Of a stretch of 64,000 nucleotides of DNA, positions 35,426 to 44,665 are shown in pieces. The DNA is from Gottfriedia solisilvae (GTDB lineage: Bacteria; Bacillota; Bacilli; Bacillales; Bacillaceae_G): contig NZ_NETJ01000004.1 in assembly GCF_002128405.1 (NCBI RefSeq), forward strand, positions 1-64,000. The letters are read 5' to 3'. The stretch's first letter is position 1. The number at the start of each line of letters is the position of its first letter. The notes beneath the pieces are model-generated. The model did not search any database and was not told where the DNA came from. It saw only the letters and a list, made by a program, of their open reading frames with translations. The position numbers and the translations under genes were made by a program.

Positions 35426-36040
35426 ATGCGCAAAATTTTAGTTTGTTTTATCACTTTATCATTTTTAGGTGGTTGTTCATTTGGTCCAAGTCAATCTAGA
35501 CAATTTGAATATGAGGATACTTCTTATAAAGATGAGCAAAGAACAAATACGCCTAAAAAGTTAAATACAGCACCAATGGAACTAGGTGATGTGAACAATA
35601 AAGAAGAATCTTCTTACAAAGATTATGGCTTTTCTAGGCTACAAAAGCAAGAGGTTTCAGGTAGAGATGGCGAATATACTTTAAAAATCGATAAACAAGA
35701 AGTTGCAAAATTTATTTCTTATTTAGAAGTTAAACTCCCTTCAGTTGATGATGCTGCTACATTTGTAACTGATCAAGAAGTCTTTATCGCTTATAGTACA
35801 CATGATGATCAAAACAAAGTTAGACATCAAGTTGAAAAAACTGCCCGCTCTGCTTTACCTAGTTACTATCATATTTACACATCAAATAGAGTAGAAAATT
35901 TTAATAATATTGAAGAGCTTCAAAAATATGGTGATTTAACTGACGCACAATTAGAGGAAAAAATTAAATTTTTAGCAGAAGGTTTCGACGTTGATAAACA
36001 AAGCTTACACTTCGATAAAATGTCTAATGATCCACATTAA
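35426..36040 (+). CDS. yutC: YhcN/YlaJ-type sporulation lipoprotein (YutC)
   Basis: 204-aa lipoprotein (lipobox LGGC) with a low-complexity acidic linker and a C-terminal YhcN/YlaJ-like domain (about 85-160, including FVTDQEVFIAYS and YHIYTSNR). Relatives are forespore or cortex-associated and affect germination. ATG lies 8 nt after AAAGGTGG; the longer frame (MVLG) reads through the SD. It is convergent with lipA, as in B. subtilis. Confidence 0.82.
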   Translation: MRKILVCFITLSFLGGCSFGPSQSRQFEYEDTSYKDEQRTNTPKKLNTAPMELGDVNNKEESSYKDYGFSRLQKQEVSGRDGEYTLKIDKQEVAKFISYLEVKLPSVDDAATFVTDQEVFIAYSTHDDQNKVRHQVEKTARSALPSYYHIYTSNRVENFNNIEELQKYGDLTDAQLEEKIKFLAEGFDVDKQSLHFDKMSNDPH

Positions 36041-36052
36041 TGTCAACTTGAA

Positions 36053-36076
36053 AAGCACTAGTAAAAGCTAGTGCTT
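36053..36076 (+). terminator. Terminator of yutC, copy 1 (left of repeat element C)
   Basis: AAGCACTAG-taaaag-CTAGTGCTT followed by CTTG. A fuller version of the same hairpin lies at 36232-36259. Confidence 0.75.
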
Positions 36077-36104
36077 CTTGTATGTAGAGAGTAAAATTAG
36101 AGTT

Positions 36105-36231
36105 CAGACTGCCTGAAAACGCTTGTCTTTCGAGGCGTGAAGCCTGAAGAGGAGCGGAGTTACCTAAAACGGTAATGAGCACCGCATGCAGGCGAAACAA
36201 CGAAGAAAGCGAGCGTTTGTCAGGCAGTCTG
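36105..36231. repeat. Palindromic repeat element, copy C
   Basis: 127 bp with terminal inverted repeats CAGACTGCCTGAAAACGC and GCGTTTGTCAGGCAGTCTG (one substitution, one extra base) and an inner GTTACC/GGTAAT pair. It is the best preserved of the three copies. Confidence 0.87.
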
Positions 36232-36259
36232 AAAGCACTAGCTTTAGCTAGTGCTTTTT
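36232..36259 (-). terminator. Terminator of lipA, copy 2 of the duplicated hairpin
   Basis: AAAGCACTAGC-ttta-GCTAGTGCTTTTT, next to the lipA stop codon. It duplicates the core of the hairpin at 36053-36076. Confidence 0.82.
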
Positions 36260-36260
36260 A

Positions 36261-37148
36261 TTATTGTGCCTGTTTAGCTGATTGAACTTGCTCATCAGCA
36301 TGGTAAGATGAACGAACTAATGGTCCAGATTCACAGTGTGAGAATCCTTTTCCTAGTGCAACCTCTTTAAGCGCTGCAAATTCGTCTGGAGTGTAATATT
36401 TCTTAACTGGTAAATGATTTTTCGTTGGTTGTAAATATTGTCCAAGCGTAATAATGTTTACACCTGCAGCGCGTAAATCATCCATTGCTTCATAAAGTTG
36501 TTCATTTGTTTCTCCTAGACCAAGCATGATACTTGATTTAGTTGGAATATCTGGATTAATTTCTTTTGCTCTACGTAAAAATTCAAGAGATCTTTCATAC
36601 GTTGCTCTTGCACGCACACGTGGTGTTAAATCGCGTACAGTTTCGATATTATGATTCATAATATCTGGCTTAGCGTCCATTAACATTTTTAGGTTTTCAA
36701 ATTTACCACCCATATCAGAAGGTAATACTTCAATTGTAGTAAATGGATTTGCTTTTCTTACTTCTTTAACGGTTTCAGCAAATACCGCCGCTCCACCATC
36801 TCTTAAATCATCACGTGCAACTGCAGTAATAACTACGTGTTTTAAATTCATTTGTGTAACGGATTCTGCAACACGTACTGGCTCTTGTAAATCCAGTTCA
36901 GTAGGTAAGCCCGTTTTAACAGCACAGAAACGGCATGCTCGTGTACAGATTGCTCCTAAAATCATAAATGTAGCAGTTTTTCTTACTGCCCAGCATTCAT
37001 GGATATTTGGACAACGAGCTTCTTCACATACTGTGTGAAGATTTTTTGAACGCATCATCTTTTTTAAATCAGTATACGATTCATTCGTGTTTAATTTTAT
37101 TTTTAGCCATTCAGGCTTTCTCAAATACTCTTCTTTTTTTGATGCCAT
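36261..37148 (-). CDS. lipA: Lipoyl synthase
   Basis: 295-aa radical-SAM enzyme inserting two sulfurs into protein-bound octanoyl groups. It has both cluster motifs: the auxiliary C-x4-C-x5-C in [12 protein letters not shown] and the radical-SAM CxxxCxxC in CTRACRFC. The family C-terminal SSYHADEQ is present. It consumes Fe-S clusters supplied by the nearby Suf/Nfu systems. The start at the ATG 8 nt after GGAGG trims five codons (MEEFQ) from the longer frame. Confidence 0.96.
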   Translation of the reverse strand: MASKKEEYLRKPEWLKIKLNTNESYTDLKKMMRSKNLHTVCEEARCPNIHECWAVRKTATFMILGAICTRACRFCAVKTGLPTELDLQEPVRVAESVTQMNLKHVVITAVARDDLRDGGAAVFAETVKEVRKANPFTTIEVLPSDMGGKFENLKMLMDAKPDIMNHNIETVRDLTPRVRARATYERSLEFLRRAKEINPDIPTKSSIMLGLGETNEQLYEAMDDLRAAGVNIITLGQYLQPTKNHLPVKKYYTPDEFAALKEVALGKGFSHCESGPLVRSSYHADEQVQSAKQAQ

Positions 37149-37331
37149 TTGAAATTCCTCCAACGTTTATCGTTTACGACATATTTCAATATCAATTCCA
37201 ATATTACTATATATTACTACATTTTTCACAGAGATGAAAAACTTTCGTCTATATCTCCCTATAATTTCCATCTATGAAAGTCGCTCCTTTAACCAAACTA
37301 AAGAAGAAAATCTAATTAAGGGATGATGGTT

Positions 37332-38327
37332 TTGAAAAAAATAATTGTACTCTTTTGTATGGTGGTTATCTTCATAACACCATCATTTGCAGGTGCTGAG
37401 GAAATTGACCAGGCAAAGTTAGACCTGGAACGAATGTCATTATATAAAAAAGGCGAAGCATTAACTTTTATTCCATGGTACTATTTCGCAGCAATTGATA
37501 CATATGAGCGAAACGTCCGAAGTGTAAGAAATGATATTCCTAAACGTGAAAATGGCGTACTTTCAATTTATATTAAGCCTGAAGACTGGAGCGGATTAGT
37601 CAATCCAGTTAAAGAAGACTCTTACCTTCCAACCATTCATTTATTTGGTGGAATAGGAATGGATGGTAATAACGATGGTAAAGCTTCAATCCAAGACGAC
37701 GAAGACTTATTATTTGCATTCATACATCGTTTACATTTCTATGGACCTTCAAGGCAGTATATTAGAATGATGTTATGGGATTATTACCAAAGAGCGATTA
37801 CCGTTGATATAATCGATGAATATGCACGTATATATCAATACTTTGGAAAACTCAATATTACAGGAAATGCATTCCCGCTACCAATCCGGAGTGAACATAG
37901 TTATCGAAGTACTTGGGGTGCTCCTCGTAGCTTTGGAGGACGAAGAGTACATGAAGGGACAGATATTTTCGCAAACTATGGTACGCCTGTTAGAGCAACC
38001 TGCTATGGCGTTATTGAAACAAAAGGTTGGAACCGTATTGGTGGGTGGAGAATTGGAATACGTGATTTAAATAATAACTATCATTACTATGCACATTTAG
38101 GTGGATTTAATAAAGAAATACTAAAGGGTCAGGTAGTAGAGCCAGGAACAATTATTGGCTATGTTGGCAGTACTGGATACGGTCCTCCTGGAACATCAGG
38201 CAAATTCCCTCCACATCTACATTATGGAATTTACAAGGATAATGGCTACTCAGAATGGTCTTTTGATCCATTTCCAAGGCTTCGATTATGGGAGAGACAA
38301 GATCGAATAGCACGAAGAAGTAGCTGA
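37332..38327 (+). CDS. lytH: M23 peptidase, LytH-like (YunA)
   Basis: 331-aa exported protein. A signal peptide (1-22, cut near AGAEE) and a family-specific N-terminal half precede a C-terminal M23 metallopeptidase domain (about 205-315) with zinc ligands in VHEGTDIF and HLHYG. B. subtilis LytH trims spore-cortex side chains to L-alanine under sigma-K or sigma-G control; a sporulation role is inferred by family and locus. A TTG start fits AAGGG spacing better than the two ATG codons that overlap the SD. Confidence 0.85.
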   Translation: MKKIIVLFCMVVIFITPSFAGAEEIDQAKLDLERMSLYKKGEALTFIPWYYFAAIDTYERNVRSVRNDIPKRENGVLSIYIKPEDWSGLVNPVKEDSYLPTIHLFGGIGMDGNNDGKASIQDDEDLLFAFIHRLHFYGPSRQYIRMMLWDYYQRAITVDIIDEYARIYQYFGKLNITGNAFPLPIRSEHSYRSTWGAPRSFGGRRVHEGTDIFANYGTPVRATCYGVIETKGWNRIGGWRIGIRDLNNNYHYYAHLGGFNKEILKGQVVEPGTIIGYVGSTGYGPPGTSGKFPPHLHYGIYKDNGYSEWSFDPFPRLRLWERQDRIARRSS

Positions 38328-38334
38328 TCAAATT

Positions 38335-38366
38335 AAAAAGCAGACATTGTGGTGTCTGCTTTTTAT
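38335..38366 (+). terminator. Terminator of lytH
   Basis: AAAAAGCAGACAT-tgtg-GTGTCTGCTTTTT. Confidence 0.9.
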
Positions 38367-38371
38367 TTTTT

Positions 38372-38482
38372 GGCTCTGTTAATATTAATTGTTTATTTTA
38401 GCTAAATACATCAAGAGTATGAAAAGAGGATAGCCGGTTCGAGAGTAATTGGAGTGGAAATCAACATTCTTTTAACAGAGCC
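38372..38482. repeat. Interspersed repeat with 11-bp terminal inverted repeats
   Basis: GGCTCTGTTAA at the left and TTAACAGAGCC at the right bound 111 bp. The right arm reaches the yunB stop codon. The inner GGAGTGGAAATCAAC matches, in reverse complement, the GTCGATTTCCACTCC of the repeat at 63227-63350, so the two probably derive from one family. Confidence 0.7.
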
Positions 38483-39306
38483 TATTTTTTATTAGTCGTA
38501 TTAGGTGTCGTTTGATTTGGTGCAAATGGAATATAGCTTGGAACTTCCCCGTCAATAATCTCAGATGCAATTGGCACTTGTACTTTAACCTTTGTCGATT
38601 TGGAGGTAAATGGAATAATGACATTCATATTTACTTCAACATTCATGATAATTTCTACAACTGAATTATCAAATCCAAATGGCTTTACCTTTTGTGATAC
38701 ATTCGCAACTGCATCTCCAACTACTGAGAATCGAACAGGAATTGTCGGTCCAAGTTTTCCTAACAACACGGTGTTTGTCATGACCCCAATTGGTACGTCT
38801 ATATAAAATCCTTCATTATCACTTTTCATCTTCTTTAATTCAGATTTTGATAAAGATAGAAACGAAAGATCTCCTTGTTCAACTCTTCGAATATTCTCTT
38901 CAACATTACTTGTCGTTGAACCGATTATTTTATTGATTAAATAAGTATTTGTACTAATAACTGTTTTTCCATTTTGATCAACATCGCGAATAATAATATC
39001 CTGCCCTTCCAGTTCTTTTGAAGCAGATTCATAAGCTTCATTTATGACAAGATTGGCAATCCGTTTCGTTTGCTTTTCTGAATACTTTAAAATTGTAGGA
39101 GAAAAAATCTTATCAACTTTCCAAAAGCCATAACAACCAAGGATAAATAGTAACAGGACAATGACGACATACTTATTAGGTAGCTTTTTTCGAAATGATT
39201 GTAGAACTGGAATTGATTTAAAAGAATTAGATTTAAAAACACCCTGTGATTTTTTTTTCGTAATAAATCTATTTCCTGGAACACGTTTGTGTTTAAATTT
39301 TTTCAT
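38482..39306 (-). CDS. yunB: Sporulation protein YunB
   Basis: 274-aa protein with a basic N-terminus, one membrane helix (about 45-66) and an extracytoplasmic domain. The sequence matches YunB, a sigma-E-dependent protein needed for efficient sporulation. The C-terminal tail is Pro/Thr/Asn-rich. The SD (GGGGGG) is 11 nt from the ATG. It is convergent with lytH, as in B. subtilis. Confidence 0.85.
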   Translation of the reverse strand: MKKFKHKRVPGNRFITKKKSQGVFKSNSFKSIPVLQSFRKKLPNKYVVIVLLLFILGCYGFWKVDKIFSPTILKYSEKQTKRIANLVINEAYESASKELEGQDIIIRDVDQNGKTVISTNTYLINKIIGSTTSNVEENIRRVEQGDLSFLSLSKSELKKMKSDNEGFYIDVPIGVMTNTVLLGKLGPTIPVRFSVVGDAVANVSQKVKPFGFDNSVVEIIMNVEVNMNVIIPFTSKSTKVKVQVPIASEIIDGEVPSYIPFAPNQTTPNTTNKK

Positions 39307-39375
39307 CCGTATCCATGCCCCCCTATTAAATGGGTATGCATGTCATGGCATGTTCATTCATCTTCTCTTCAATAC

Positions 39376-39410
39376 AAAAAAGATGTTCCATCTTACATGG
39401 AACATCTTTT
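39376..39410 (-). terminator. Terminator of HD-GYP gene
   Basis: AAAAGATGTTCCAT-cttac-ATGGAACATCTTTT, overlapping the last bases of the gene. Confidence 0.9.
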
Positions 39411-40515
39411 ATTGAAATACTCTTTGTTTTAAAGTTGTATCACATTCTGTAATCAATAAATGCAGGTCATCAAACAAATTCACTTCGTATGGAATACTTA
39501 CTTCATATCCATTTTCTTCAATAATACGAATAATTGGACGATCAGATGATGCTGCATTTTGTCTGGCAACGATCCCACGACGACCATCATTTAGTTTAAC
39601 AGTTAAGCCTGTAGGATAAATCGACAATGAATCTCTGAATAATCGGACTAATTTTGCGTCAAACAACTTATGACTCCCGCTGTATAAAAGCTCTAATCCT
39701 TCATGAGGTAACATCGCTTTTCTATATACCCTGTTAGAAGTAACCGCATCAAAAACATCCGAAATCGCTATTATTTTAGAGTACAGATGCATTTCTTCTC
39801 CAGATATCCCTTTTGGATAACCGCTTCCATTTATACGTTCATGATGTTGTAGTGCACAAATCGCCACAACTGAATGAATATTAGGAACTTCTCTAAGAAT
39901 TTCATATCCAGCAGTCGTATGTTTTTTAATTAATTCATACTCTTCTTCAGTTAAACGTTCTGGTTTATCTAAAATCTGAATCGGTACCACCATTTTGCCA
40001 ACATCGTGTAGCAGTGCCCCGAGACCTAATAAATCTAATTGGCTTTTATTTAACCCTAATTTCGTACCGATTGCTAGTGAGTACATTGTGACATTTAATG
40101 AATGCGTAAATATATACTCATCATAAGAAAATACGTCCGTTAATAGTGAAAGCATATCATTGTTATTCCTTAATTCTTTTAACAATGATTCAATTATGCC
40201 TTTTAATTGAGGAGCCGACTTTTCTAGTGAAAGCCATCTAAGGTGAAGCTCTTCATTTTTAAATTTTACAAAAGCATCTTCAATTTTTTTGGTACTCTCA
40301 ATTCTAAGCTCGTCTGAAATAGTAGAGTCTAATTCTAAGCCATCAGAAAGAGGATCGTGAATGAAGACATAGGATATACCTAACTTATGTAGACGATTAA
40401 TCATCATCACTGTTAAAGGAACATTAGCATTAACTAAAATTTTTCCCTGTTCATTATAAATTGGCTTCCCTAAAAGTGTGCCTGGAACAAGAGTTGAAGT
40501 CACGACAATTCTCAT
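39409..40515 (-). CDS. HD-GYP domain protein
   Basis: 368-aa protein. The N-terminal 110 residues have no assigned domain, and an HD-GYP domain (about 130-300) has HSLNVTMYS, LLHDVGKMVVP and HHERINGSGYPKGI. The metal-ligand His/Asp residues and the extended GYP motif are preserved, so c-di-GMP phosphodiesterase activity is plausible. The C-terminal 60 residues resemble the tail of Bacillus HD-GYP proteins. It lies between yunB and yunC. Confidence 0.85.
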   Translation of the reverse strand: MRIVVTSTLVPGTLLGKPIYNEQGKILVNANVPLTVMMINRLHKLGISYVFIHDPLSDGLELDSTISDELRIESTKKIEDAFVKFKNEELHLRWLSLEKSAPQLKGIIESLLKELRNNNDMLSLLTDVFSYDEYIFTHSLNVTMYSLAIGTKLGLNKSQLDLLGLGALLHDVGKMVVPIQILDKPERLTEEEYELIKKHTTAGYEILREVPNIHSVVAICALQHHERINGSGYPKGISGEEMHLYSKIIAISDVFDAVTSNRVYRKAMLPHEGLELLYSGSHKLFDAKLVRLFRDSLSIYPTGLTVKLNDGRRGIVARQNAASSDRPIIRIIEENGYEVSIPYEVNLFDDLHLLITECDTTLKQRVFQ

Positions 40516-40693
40516 AGTTTTCTCCCTGATATACTTTTTATTAAATATATGGTTGCTCAGATGAGTAAATTCGTGATGTCATTTCTTAATAAGATTCTAG
40601 TTGATTTTTAGCACCTGAATAGATTTTTCTACTTTTTCTGACTATATTTTACTTTATTATACTATTTATAACGGTTAAATTTTAAAAAAATTA

Positions 40694-40717
40694 AGCCACT
40701 AAACGAAATTTAGTGGC
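40694..40717 (-). terminator. Terminator of yunC
   Basis: AGCCACTAAA-cgaa-ATTTAGTGGCT followed by T-rich sequence on the minus strand. Confidence 0.85.
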
Positions 40718-40722
40718 TGATT

Positions 40723-41025
40723 TTATAACATTTTTAATAATGCTTCCCTTCCAATCATACCTTTTTGAATCCCGAGTCTTTCGGCTTCAACAGTAATTGA
40801 TTCTAATGGGGCATTTAATAACTCTTCAATTGTTTTGACTCCGACTGCTCGACCGGCAATAATTTTGCGATCAAGAAGCCTCTCATTTAAAAGTGCGACA
40901 TCTAAAGCCCCACACATAATATACCCTTTATCATTCATAACGACTAATAAAGTAGTTTTTGGAAGAAGGACAGTTACCGCATTAAATGTATGATCCTCAA
41001 TCTTAATAGGTGTTAGTTGAATCAA
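40723..41025 (-). CDS. yunC: YunC family protein (DUF1805)
   Basis: 100-aa DUF1805 protein (LLPKTTLLVVMNDKGYIMCGALDV; RKIIAGRAVGVKTIEELL). The function is unknown. A TTG start 8 nt after AAAGGAG gives MIQLTP; the GTG two codons earlier is only 2 nt from the SD. It is adjacent to yunD on the same strand, as in B. subtilis. Confidence 0.87.
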   Translation of the reverse strand: MIQLTPIKIEDHTFNAVTVLLPKTTLLVVMNDKGYIMCGALDVALLNERLLDRKIIAGRAVGVKTIEELLNAPLESITVEAERLGIQKGMIGREALLKML

Positions 41026-41094
41026 GTTCACCGCTCCTTTCTCATTCTAAAATATGAGAAAAATTTAATAAATGAACCTGTCTACCATACAAAT

Positions 41095-42501
41095 TTACAT
41101 ACTTTTTAGAGCCCAAAGTAACACATCTCGGATAAATTCAGGCATATAGTATTTCTTATTTTTCGCTTCACTTATTTGTGGGAAAAATTTCCCAAAAGTA
41201 AATAAATCTAATGTGCCTAACTTATAGTTTCTCGATAAATCTAACATTTCACCATTAATAAATATATCTTCACGGTAAAGATGTCTTTTTACATGCCTAT
41301 TTACAATTGTGACCCCGTCGTATACCATCATCCCAATCACTTTACCTCTAAATCCAAAACCCTTCATTTTTAAATGCACTAGCTCTTTTTCTTCTCCACG
41401 GTTGATTACTTCTAGTAATTCTGATCCAGATAAATAAACTGTACATGGATTGATTGGATGTGGGCAAATACGATGAATATGACCTCTCGTCACAACACCT
41501 CTGTTTAGACCATCAAGTAAAATCCCAGCATTAATTAAACTAATATCGGCCTCTGTCCACTGCTTTAAAGAATTTGCCAAAATTCTTGGAAGTAAACTTT
41601 CTTTAAACCAGTTTGTTGGTAAGTTTTTTGAGAGTAGAGCGGTAGGTTCACTAAGAATTTCTTCGCTCATTCTCATTAAATATGCTAAATAATGGCTTGT
41701 AGGTTCATCTTGGTAATGTTTCGGTATATTATGTATTTCTATAACCGATGCAGTTTTATTGATTATTTGTTTCGTCTGTTTGTTCACAGTCAACAATACT
41801 TCACCAAGATAATTACCATGTTTGCCGGTTCCACATAATAATGTATTTTCTAGATATTCTCCGTTAGGTAGCAAATGATGTGTATGGGCACCAAGAATCA
41901 CATCGATTCCCTTGAATTGTTTTGCAATCATTTGATCGATTTTTAACCCTAAATGTGAAAGTACGATAACGATATCTGACTGTTCAGTAACGATCGGGAG
42001 TATTTGTTCTAGACTTTCTATAGGGTCTTGAATACTCCAACCAAGACAATCATAAAAAACTGGATAAGAAATCGTTAATCCAATAACGCCAATTTTCAAG
42101 CCATTTCTCTCATAGATTTCATACGGCTTACTGAATGCTTTCGAATTTTCCTCTTTGATCATTAAGTTACTTACTAAAACGTCAAAACTTGCATGCTCAT
42201 ATAATTTTAGTAAATCCTCTTTAGCTAAAGTTATTCCTTCATTGTTACCAATCGTAACAGCATCATACTCTGCTTCATTTAATAGATTTACATTCCCTTT
42301 TCCTATAGTTGCTTCAGAAATTGGATGAAATCGGTCGACGAAATCTCCAATATCAAAGGTTAAATATTCTTCACCATTTGTTCTAGCAAGTTCCCTTTTC
42401 GATTTTAATAGCCCCACAATTGTTGGCCAAGTTTCAAAGTGACTATGAATGTCATTTGTATGGAACAATCGAATATTTAAATTTTGATTATTTGAATCCA
42501 T
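41095..42501 (-). CDS. yunD: Metallophosphatase / 5'-nucleotidase family protein (YunD)
   Basis: 468-aa cytoplasmic 5'-nucleotidase-like protein. The N-terminal calcineurin-type domain has HTNDIHSHFE, GDFVDR, GNNEGI (Asn at the usual GNHE His position) and GAHTHH. The C-terminal 5'-nucleotidase domain contains LINAGILLDGLNRG. There is no signal peptide, unlike secreted UshA-type enzymes. ATG follows GAAGGAGTGGAACA. Confidence 0.9.
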   Translation of the reverse strand: MDSNNQNLNIRLFHTNDIHSHFETWPTIVGLLKSKRELARTNGEEYLTFDIGDFVDRFHPISEATIGKGNVNLLNEAEYDAVTIGNNEGITLAKEDLLKLYEHASFDVLVSNLMIKEENSKAFSKPYEIYERNGLKIGVIGLTISYPVFYDCLGWSIQDPIESLEQILPIVTEQSDIVIVLSHLGLKIDQMIAKQFKGIDVILGAHTHHLLPNGEYLENTLLCGTGKHGNYLGEVLLTVNKQTKQIINKTASVIEIHNIPKHYQDEPTSHYLAYLMRMSEEILSEPTALLSKNLPTNWFKESLLPRILANSLKQWTEADISLINAGILLDGLNRGVVTRGHIHRICPHPINPCTVYLSGSELLEVINRGEEKELVHLKMKGFGFRGKVIGMMVYDGVTIVNRHVKRHLYREDIFINGEMLDLSRNYKLGTLDLFTFGKFFPQISEAKNKKYYMPEFIRDVLLWALKSM

Positions 42502-42516
42502 TGTTCCACTCCTTCG

Positions 42517-43347
42517 TTATATATTTTCTAACATCAATTTTATACCATATATTAAAACGACTAGTCTTAACAACAAGGCAATTGTTTCTGTTTTTAATTT
42601 TTGATTGATAAAGGCACCAATCTTTCCACCAAACCATGCACCTGGTATTAATAAAAGTGCATAATAGAAGTTTATTGATCCAATCGCTAAATACGAAATA
42701 GAACTTCCAAGAGTCGTAAACATCACTACAAACATCGATGTTGCGACAGCGAGTTGTGGCGGAAAACCAAATAAAAAGGCCATCATTGGAACCAACATAA
42801 TGCCTCCACCAATCCCAAATAAACCTGAGATTAGACCAATCAAAATAGATAATCCGATAGCCAATGGTAGACTATAACTATATGTATATGCTTCACCTTC
42901 ATCATTTGTATATGTTCGAATAACACCTTTATATATTTCTTTTGATTTTCTATTCAGTTTAGTTGAAACAAATAGAAATGCAGAAATACAAACTAAAAGA
43001 ATCCCAAAAAATAATGTAAAACGTTCAGTATTTAAAAGCGAATTTATATAAGTACCTAGCAGACTCCCAGGAACGCTTCCGATTAAAAATAAAAGACCAC
43101 TCTTAAAATCAATTCTTTTTTGTTTATGGTAAGCAAGAGTTGATGAAAGTGAGGAAAATACGATTGTAACTAAAGAAGTAGCAACTGCAACATGAATCGG
43201 TACCGTCGAAAATGCAGTTAAAAACCGATCTATATTTAAAAGCATCGGAACAATAATAATTCCTCCGCCTAGACCAACTAGCGAACCGACTGTTCCTGCT
43301 ACCAATCCTATACTCAGTAGTATAAGAACCTGTAATAAAATGTCCAA
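42517..43347 (-). CDS. yunE: Sulfite exporter TauE/SafE family permease (YunE)
   Basis: 276-aa membrane protein with about eight helices in two related halves, each beginning with a Gly-rich motif (GSLVGLGGGIIIVPML and GLFGIGGGIMLVPMM), the TauE/SafE hallmark. It is thought to export sulfite or sulfonate-related anions. It starts at TTG after AGGGG. It lies 15 bp upstream of yunD, probably in one operon. Confidence 0.9.
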   Translation of the reverse strand: MDILLQVLILLSIGLVAGTVGSLVGLGGGIIIVPMLLNIDRFLTAFSTVPIHVAVATSLVTIVFSSLSSTLAYHKQKRIDFKSGLLFLIGSVPGSLLGTYINSLLNTERFTLFFGILLVCISAFLFVSTKLNRKSKEIYKGVIRTYTNDEGEAYTYSYSLPLAIGLSILIGLISGLFGIGGGIMLVPMMAFLFGFPPQLAVATSMFVVMFTTLGSSISYLAIGSINFYYALLLIPGAWFGGKIGAFINQKLKTETIALLLRLVVLIYGIKLMLENI

Positions 43348-43416
43348 CCCCTATTTCTCTCCTTAAGTAACGTTAGTTGTATTAATCTCTCTTTATGATA
43401 AATAATAGTTTAACAC

Positions 43417-43440
43417 AAAAAAACTCGAATTTCTTCGAGT
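43417..43440 (-). terminator. Terminator of DinB-family gene
   Basis: ACTCGAA-gaaa-TTCGAGT followed by TTTTTTT on the minus strand. Confidence 0.85.
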
Positions 43441-43487
43441 ACTGTTGTTAGGATTCTCATTGATACTAAAATACTAATGATGAAAAT

Positions 43488-44012
43488 CTACTTTTTAAGT
43501 ATACTTAAATATTCTTTCCATGGTCCAACATCTTCTCCGTAACTCTTTGACATTACCCTGACTATTTGACTGATATGTGTCAAATCATGGACAACCCAAG
43601 TAGACAGCAATTCTCTTAGTTTAACACTGCCAAATTCAGGATGAATACCAGATAACTCAAGATGTTCTTCAGGGTCTATTAGCAGTTGTAGTTTTGCGAT
43701 ATTTTGAGCCCTAATTGACTTAAATTCAAGCACTCTCCCTTCAATCGACTTAGTCTGTTCTTTATTTAAGTGCGAAAAACGATCAAATAAAGGAAAATGT
43801 TTATTTTCATCTTCACCTAGAATGCATTCAATTCTTGCCATCCAATTTGTTTCCTCTGCTTCTATTAGGTGATCAATCACTTCAGAAACATTCCATGTTC
43901 CTTCACCTTCATTACTTTGTAACCATCTATTGGAAAGACCTGATAAAAAATATTCTAATGTTAGTGGGGTGCGTTCTAAAACCTCAATTGCTTCATTCAG
44001 ATTAAAATTCAT
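43488..44012 (-). CDS. DinB family protein
   Basis: 174-aa four-helix-bundle protein of the DinB/YfiT superfamily. Metal-ligand histidines appear in [13 protein letters not shown] and [15 protein letters not shown]. Members include thiol transferases, but the substrate here is unknown. It is the first conserved-looking gene left of the genomic island. Confidence 0.82.
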   Translation of the reverse strand: MNFNLNEAIEVLERTPLTLEYFLSGLSNRWLQSNEGEGTWNVSEVIDHLIEAEETNWMARIECILGEDENKHFPLFDRFSHLNKEQTKSIEGRVLEFKSIRAQNIAKLQLLIDPEEHLELSGIHPEFGSVKLRELLSTWVVHDLTHISQIVRVMSKSYGEDVGPWKEYLSILKK

Positions 44013-44127
44013 CTAACCACTCCATTCTTTGATAAAAACTAAATAAACTTAATTAATTATAGATTTTAATTGTCACAAATAAAACATAAATTCGATCATC
44101 CCTTTTATTACATTGGTAAATTAGATC

Positions 44128-44201
44128 AAAAAAAAGAAGACGAACTTAAGCAGTTCGCCTTCTTATCCTTAAAGAATATTAGCCAATTGATCCTTCCATC
44201 T
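44128..44201. repeat. Left direct repeat of genomic island (sufB 3' end copy)
   Basis: 74 bp aligning to 51751-51824 with four mismatches, including 33 identical bases (44169-44201). It carries the terminator hairpin (CGAACT-taagc-AGTTCG inside AAGAAG/CTTCTT) and the last codons and stop of sufB. It now terminates the island operon. Confidence 0.9.
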
Positions 44202-44221
44202 AGGCCTTAGATGAAAATTAT

Positions 44222-44629
44222 TTATTGTAAGATTTCCATATTGAATGTATCTGTATCAAGTTTATTATATTCCTTAGATGAAACAGCAAGCATGATTAAC
44301 GGCAGATCTCCTTCGTTTTTAAAAGCATGCACTACATAGGGTGTAACTTTTAAAATCAAATTATCACTTGATGAAATATTGATTTCTTCCAATGTACCTG
44401 TTTCCAGATTCTTTAGTGCAACCTTTGCCTTCCCACTAACAATCACAAAATACTCTAAAGTTTTTTTATGATAGTGGTTCCCTCTAACACTTCCCTTTTC
44501 AGAATACAGCAGGTACACCTCTTCAATTTGTACATTTTCCACTAACTGACTTTTCATTACAATTTTTTTTAGACTTCCTCGCTTATCTACAAAAGGTCGA
44601 ATGGAAATTAATTCAAATCCTTTCTCCAA
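44222..44629 (-). CDS. Cupin sugar-nucleotide isomerase/epimerase (WxcM/CapF C-terminal-like)
   Basis: 135-aa single cupin. The motif SVRGNHYHKKTLEYFVIVSGKA resembles the C-terminal cupin of CapF and the WxcM/FdtA-type 3,4-ketoisomerases of NDP-sugars, whereas RmlC is longer. It would act on an NDP-4-keto sugar in surface-glycan synthesis. It is the last gene of the island operon. It begins at TTG 8 nt after AAGGAG. The exact reaction is uncertain. Confidence 0.78.
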   Translation of the reverse strand: MEKGFELISIRPFVDKRGSLKKIVMKSQLVENVQIEEVYLLYSEKGSVRGNHYHKKTLEYFVIVSGKAKVALKNLETGTLEEINISSSDNLILKVTPYVVHAFKNEGDLPLIMLAVSSKEYNKLDTDTFNMEILQ

Positions 44630-44665
44630 AATAACAACTCCTTCCCACCCTATTACCGTCTTCCT

